Origin: Planctomycetota bacterium
GTDB lineage: Bacteria; Planctomycetota; GCA-002687715; DRQF01
Direction: 5' to 3'
DNA: 9,185 nt
NCBI GenBank assembly: GCA_015485455.1
Contig: WFTN01000053.1
Coordinates: 1 to 9,185 of the forward strand
How positions within the stretch are numbered: the first letter of the stretch is position 1; each line of letters opens with the position of its first letter. Both the position numbers and the translations under genes were made by a program. Of this stretch, positions 5,758 through 9,185 are shown piece after piece. The notes beneath the pieces were generated by a model. The model saw nothing but the letters and a program-made list of their open reading frames with translations, made no database searches and was not told the DNA's origin.

Positions 5758-7143
5758 CCAGTGTTCGCCGAGAGTATCAAGGTAAACTGCGGCCAGATGA
5801 TCGGCAAAAATACAGCGCCAACGGCCTCCCGCGGCTTCAAGTTCAAATCCTTGCAACAGGCCAGGGCTCACCACAACAATCTCGAAATTCAGTTTCCGCC
5901 TGAGCCTTTCACGGGCTTTTGGTGAACCAAAATCGAGGAGTTCTTGGGCTTGCTTGTGACCCCATTCTGAGATGCGACCATCATGGGCACTCTGGTTTCG
6001 TGGAGCCAACCTGCCGCCCAAGTAACCGCCCCAGGCAACGGGATGAAACAATCGCCCTTTGAGCCCCAAAGAATCGATGAAATCCGCAGCATGAACTGGG
6101 TAGGCCGGTTCGTAGATGCCTGTCCAAGGGGAAGCTCCCAAATCTCGGGATTTTTGCCATGCTTGCCACCGATTTCTGAGAGGAAGTACCAACACCAAGA
6201 TCAACGCCAGAACAAATCGGCTTTGATCAAGACGCCGGGAAGCAAAGAACCTGCCGTCGGGGGTCGTCGGGACAAAAAACATGTACGACAAGCGAAACGA
6301 CCGCAACGCCATGAACAAAGAAAGAAGGCTCAAGCTCCGGCTCGTACGCCAAGGTTTCTGCAGAACAAACACCGCAAGAACCACCACCAGAAGCATCCAC
6401 TCAAGTTGAAACTGGCTTCCTGGCAATTGCCACAGCGGTCGCCATTCTGGAACCAGATCCCCCGTCGTGACCGTGTGATAGACAAGTTTAGCGAGAGCAA
6501 TTGGCCCTCGAGGTGTGAACAGAAGAGCAAGACAAGAGCCCATGGCCATGGTGAGAAAACGTCGTTCTCGGGAACCATGAGCAGCTATCAGCGCAAATGC
6601 TGGCATGATGATGGCACCGGGATGCATGTTGATCCAAATCAAGGTCAACAGCGAATAGGAAAGCCAACTTCGCTTGCTCTTCTTGCCCCAAAGAAGGGCC
6701 ATCATCAGAATGAAGAATAAAATGGAAAAAACGTCAGGTCTGCCCCGCCAACGGTGAATCGATGCGGCGGCAAAAATTGCGGTGGAAAGGACCGCCGCTG
6801 CCAAATGTTGACAACGCTGATAAGTCACGCGCAAGACCAAGGCATGGCAAAGTGCAGCAACACTGGCCACAGACCCAATAACACCGGTCAACCCGAAAAG
6901 GCTGTGCAACCAAGCAAACAAAACCTGACCGCCCCATGCTCCCATATCAACCTCCCGGACACGGTCCAGATAGCTGATGGGGTCAGCCTCGAGCCATAAT
7001 CCATGTTCGAGATAGGCACGCCCCATGGCAAGATGCCAATGAGCATCGATATCGGAAAGGGGTCGCATTGCGGTGAATGCACCCAGAAGGGCAAATCCAA
7101 AGGTCCACCACCCCAAGTTGGCTGTTTTGTTCTCTTGAGCCAC
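5728..7143 (-). CDS. Polytopic membrane protein of the WHLA/GGYL family, function unknown
   Basis: The product has 471 residues from a GTG at 7143, which follows the DUF3299 gene stop by 6 nt, with GGAA about 11 nt upstream. The first loop carries DIDAHWHLAMGR (31-42) and ADPISY (53-58). This matches a widespread uncharacterised family of GT-C-like membrane proteins whose members read D-x-D-x-x-WHLA-x-GR...DPFSY. About eight or nine hydrophobic helices follow, with HRWRGRPDVFS after an early one. The C-terminal soluble part has WGGYLGGRL (371-379) and HDGR (387-390), matching the family's GGYL...DGR pair, and then an alpha/beta tail. Acidic D-x-D motifs in the first external loop are typical of lipid-linked sugar transferases, so a glycosyltransferase role is possible but unproven. 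It pairs with the upstream DUF3299-like gene. Confidence 0.82.
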   Translation of the reverse strand: MAQENKTANLGWWTFGFALLGAFTAMRPLSDIDAHWHLAMGRAYLEHGLWLEADPISYLDRVREVDMGAWGGQVLFAWLHSLFGLTGVIGSVASVAALCHALVLRVTYQRCQHLAAAVLSTAIFAAASIHRWRGRPDVFSILFFILMMALLWGKKSKRSWLSYSLLTLIWINMHPGAIIMPAFALIAAHGSRERRFLTMAMGSCLALLFTPRGPIALAKLVYHTVTTGDLVPEWRPLWQLPGSQFQLEWMLLVVVLAVFVLQKPWRTSRSLSLLSLFMALRSFRLSYMFFVPTTPDGRFFASRRLDQSRFVLALILVLVLPLRNRWQAWQKSRDLGASPWTGIYEPAYPVHAADFIDSLGLKGRLFHPVAWGGYLGGRLAPRNQSAHDGRISEWGHKQAQELLDFGSPKARERLRRKLNFEIVVVSPGLLQGFELEAAGGRWRCIFADHLAAVYLDTLGEHWSTNRQLLGF

Positions 7144-7149
7144 GCAGAT

Positions 7150-8073
7150 TTATTCCAAGACGTCGACAGAATCGGCTTTCAAACGATAAACACTGACCAC
7201 CCAACCGTCTTCGACGACCTCACCGACTTCGAGAGTTCCCAAGACCAGGATCGGTTCGATTACGAGTTCAACACCGGGATCCGTGTCGGGCATGGTGACT
7301 TCTACGATCTGATGGATGTCTGGGGGCATGCCAAAACAACATGACCACTGTGATTCTACAACTGCGAAAATGTGGATGTCTTCGAATTCCCCCAGGGCCA
7401 TCATATATCCCGCCAGTCCCACCTTCTGGCCATTCAATGCTTGAACGGAAGTGGGAAGCTTCATGCCTTCAACATAGCGAAAGCCCCCCAACACGTCCCA
7501 ACCAGCTTTGGCGTAGCCCTTGGGCACATCAAAATCAAAGTCCACCGTGAGTAGAGCCTTTTCGTGAGCTTGACCATCCCCAGCATTCTTCAAGGCCCGA
7601 CGGATACTGCCAGACAACTTACCAGCAACTGACACCATTGCGGCTTCTTGCATAGGGGTCATAGTCCCACCGGTGGCCCCGGCATCTCGAGCCTTCTCGG
7701 ATTCACGAAGGATTCGGTCAATAGTGGCCCGGGCCGCGTTGTTGAGGGTTGTGTCGTCCCCCAGCCCCTCGGCAGACATGGCCTGCAAAAGATCGGCTTC
7801 TAAGGCCTCGCGCTTATCAGAACCAACTTCTCCAGAAATCAAGCGGGTCAAGATGGTGTGAATAGACAAGGAAAGGGGGTCACTGATGGCTGGGACCCCA
7901 AGCTTTTCCAGCTCTTGAGCGCCATCGTCCAAGCCCCCGGGAGCCTCGAACTCTGACTCTTTCCCCTTAACCACAACGGGCTTATCTGGATTCAGCGCCC
8001 CACGATTTTCGTTCGAGAACCAAATCGCCCAAGTGCCAAGGGCACACAGAAATATTGCAATGATGTATCTCAT
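7150..8073 (-). CDS. Membrane-anchored protein with C-terminal DUF3299-like domain
   Basis: This 307-residue protein starts at an ATG with no clear Shine-Dalgarno. Residues 3-19 form a membrane anchor or uncleaved signal, so the rest should lie outside the cytoplasm. Residues 25-190 are a polar, mostly helical region with acidic and Ala/Gly-rich parts; I do not recognise it. From W192 to about residue 303 the sequence follows DUF3299: W..L..F.Y..G..LP..V.AL.G..V.L.GYM, then the hallmark SCCFGMPP (244-251) and a closing VYRL. The adjacent cysteines C245/C246 are conserved in the family and could bind a metal or form a disulfide, which is inference. DUF3299 proteins in Gram-negative bacteria are envelope proteins of unknown role. 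The downstream polytopic gene starts 6 nt after this stop, so the pair is probably one transcription unit. Confidence 0.82.
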   Translation of the reverse strand: MRYIIAIFLCALGTWAIWFSNENRGALNPDKPVVVKGKESEFEAPGGLDDGAQELEKLGVPAISDPLSLSIHTILTRLISGEVGSDKREALEADLLQAMSAEGLGDDTTLNNAARATIDRILRESEKARDAGATGGTMTPMQEAAMVSVAGKLSGSIRRALKNAGDGQAHEKALLTVDFDFDVPKGYAKAGWDVLGGFRYVEGMKLPTSVQALNGQKVGLAGYMMALGEFEDIHIFAVVESQWSCCFGMPPDIHQIVEVTMPDTDPGVELVIEPILVLGTLEVGEVVEDGWVVSVYRLKADSVDVLE

Positions 8074-8167
8074 GAGATAATCAGCTTAACATGTGACGTA
8101 ATTGGGGTCCTTAGATTATGATCCCGATTCGAGTTCCTTAGGTGCAACAAGAGAAAAAGACGCGGAC
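8074..8167. promoter_or_regulatory. Divergent promoter region between the DUF3299 and coiled-coil genes
   Basis: This 94-bp spacer must hold the starts of both divergent transcripts. On the plus strand, GTGACG (8093-8098) and TATGAT (8117-8122) are separated by 18 nt and resemble a weak sigma-70-type promoter, leaving about 45 nt of leader before the ATG at 8168. No convincing minus-strand promoter, operator palindrome or riboswitch was seen. Confidence 0.3.
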
Positions 8168-9185
8168 ATGAGCAACGACGAAATGACCAAAGAGCAGCCT
8201 GACATCATCTGGAAGGGTAGCACAGCCCTTTTGACCATCATCTTAGCACTGGCCCTCATTTCATGGGTAGGAGAGCGTCGAGCCCTCTTGTCAGGCTCGA
8301 AGGCCCACAATCACGCCGAGGAAGCAGCTTTGGCCCACGAAAAAGCTGAGCGGGAAAAACTAAGCCTCGCTGTGACAACCATCTCGAACGATTTGGCCGC
8401 AACCCGGGCGGATCGCCAACAGCTTTCTCAGCAACTCAACGAGCTCAAGGCCAGGATCGGCCGGGTGGGCCAAGAAAAAGGCCTCCTCAAAGAGAGAATC
8501 GCCTCGGCTTCTGAGGATATGGGAGGTCTGAGAAGCGAGCTTCAAGAACTTCGCGGACAACTGGACGCGAGCGAAAGATTGGCTCGCTCCAGCAAGGCCG
8601 ATCTCATCCGCATTGAAGAGCACCGCAACAGCCTACTAGCTGACAAAACAAACTTGCTGAGCCAGTTGACCCGGCAAGAGGCCGAAAACCAGAGGTTGAA
8701 AGCTCAATTAAAAAACCAAGAAAATGACGCCAAGCGCATGTTGGATGACATCGAGCTGAGGCAACGATTAGCACTTGAAGCCACAGAAAAGGCCAAGGCC
8801 CAAGAAGAACAAATTCATGAGCTTGCTCAAAAGAATCAGTTCTACCAGGCTCGTGTTGAAGAGCTTGAGGTTCAGCTCAAAAACGAAATCGAAACGTCAG
8901 AACGCCTCCGGGGTGTAGTGGATGCCAAGAGAAGCCAACTGGAGCAACAAATGCGTCAGCTTGCCATGGCTGGCTCCGACAGCGATACACTCCAAGAAGT
9001 CGAAGAACAAAACAAGTCACTCAAGGCGCGCATCAAAGAATCCTCAGAACTCAACAAACGGCTTCGGACCACCATCAAATCGCTCGAAGGACAACAGCGC
9101 GTCTCTCGTCGGCAGCTTCACGATGAAAAAGCTCAAAGTCGTGAGTTGCTCAGTGCCCTGAAAGAAGTCGAAAAAGACTTAGCCA
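8168..9185 (+). CDS. Long membrane-anchored coiled-coil protein, open at the right edge
   Basis: An ATG at 8168 opens a frame of at least 339 codons with no stop before the window ends, so the true length is unknown. Residues 1-17 are polar; residues 18-34 (STALLTIILALALISWV) form one membrane span. ERR follows directly after the span. From about residue 45 to the edge, the sequence is almost continuous heptad-type coiled coil rich in E, K, Q, R and L (for example QQLSQQLNELKARI and LRSELQELRGQLDAS), with few breaks; a glycine/serine break sits near residues 269-273 (AGSDSD). No catalytic motif is visible in the part shown. Proteins of this shape often act as scaffolds or spacers in the envelope, or carry a C-terminal domain (for example OmpA-like) that would lie beyond the window. 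The ribosome binding site is weak. Confidence 0.85.
   Translation, partial: MSNDEMTKEQPDIIWKGSTALLTIILALALISWVGERRALLSGSKAHNHAEEAALAHEKAEREKLSLAVTTISNDLAATRADRQQLSQQLNELKARIGRVGQEKGLLKERIASASEDMGGLRSELQELRGQLDASERLARSSKADLIRIEEHRNSLLADKTNLLSQLTRQEAENQRLKAQLKNQENDAKRMLDDIELRQRLALEATEKAKAQEEQIHELAQKNQFYQARVEELEVQLKNEIETSERLRGVVDAKRSQLEQQMRQLAMAGSDSDTLQEVEEQNKSLKARIKESSELNKRLRTTIKSLEGQQRVSRRQLHDEKAQSRELLSALKEVEKDLA

Noticed and set aside
5983..6720. Plus-strand 245-codon open frame inside the polytopic membrane protein gene
   Set aside because: It is antisense to a gene with clear family motifs. Its translation is very basic and low in hydrophobic structure, and no domain is recognisable.

Overview
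This 9.2 kb bacterial window is compact and gene-dense, with moderate GC content. It holds nine convincing or probable genes, some in co-directional pairs, with start codons that include TTG and GTG. There are no tRNAs, rRNAs, transposases, CRISPR repeats or phage genes. The gene content includes a GYF_2-domain membrane protein, a DUF3299-type protein, a WHLA/GGYL-type polytopic membrane protein, a Tat-exported SDR and an NTP/NDP-exchange-like MFS protein. This mix is most familiar from Planctomycetota and other PVC-type or deep-branching Gram-negative bacteria. That assignment rests on family recognition only and is tentative.

Left part, 1-2900. Two minus-strand genes come first: the first codons of a probable exported protein running off the left edge, and a 79-residue CBU_0592-like membrane protein. 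A divergent spacer with a strong imperfect hairpin separates them from a plus-strand run. That run has a small membrane protein with a coiled coil and C-terminal GYF_2 domain, overlapping by 8 bp with an unrecognised single-pass membrane protein. It continues 40 bp later with a PPP-type metallophosphoesterase that has a variant second metal-site motif.

Middle part, 2900-5760. A tiny minus-strand lipoprotein gene (43 residues, clear lipobox and ribosome binding site) may be followed by an overlapping 56-residue ORF. Divergent from it are a Tat-signal extended SDR and an MFS/ATP:ADP-exchange-like transporter, whose start and stop codons overlap by 4 bp. These two are very likely co-translated.

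Right part, 5728-9185. A minus-strand pair consists of a DUF3299-like membrane-anchored protein and, 6 nt downstream, a large polytopic protein of the family with an N-terminal D-x-D..WHLA..GR motif and a C-terminal WGGYL...DGR motif. The second gene overlaps the convergent transporter gene by 30 bp. Divergent from this pair is a membrane-anchored, almost entirely coiled-coil protein that is still open at the right edge.

Most predicted products are envelope proteins: inner-membrane, Tat-exported, lipoprotein or membrane-anchored with an exported domain. No defence or mobile system is evident. The most unusual points are the coupled Tat-SDR/transporter pair, the DUF3299/WHLA pair, the long coiled-coil protein and the two tiny ORFs.
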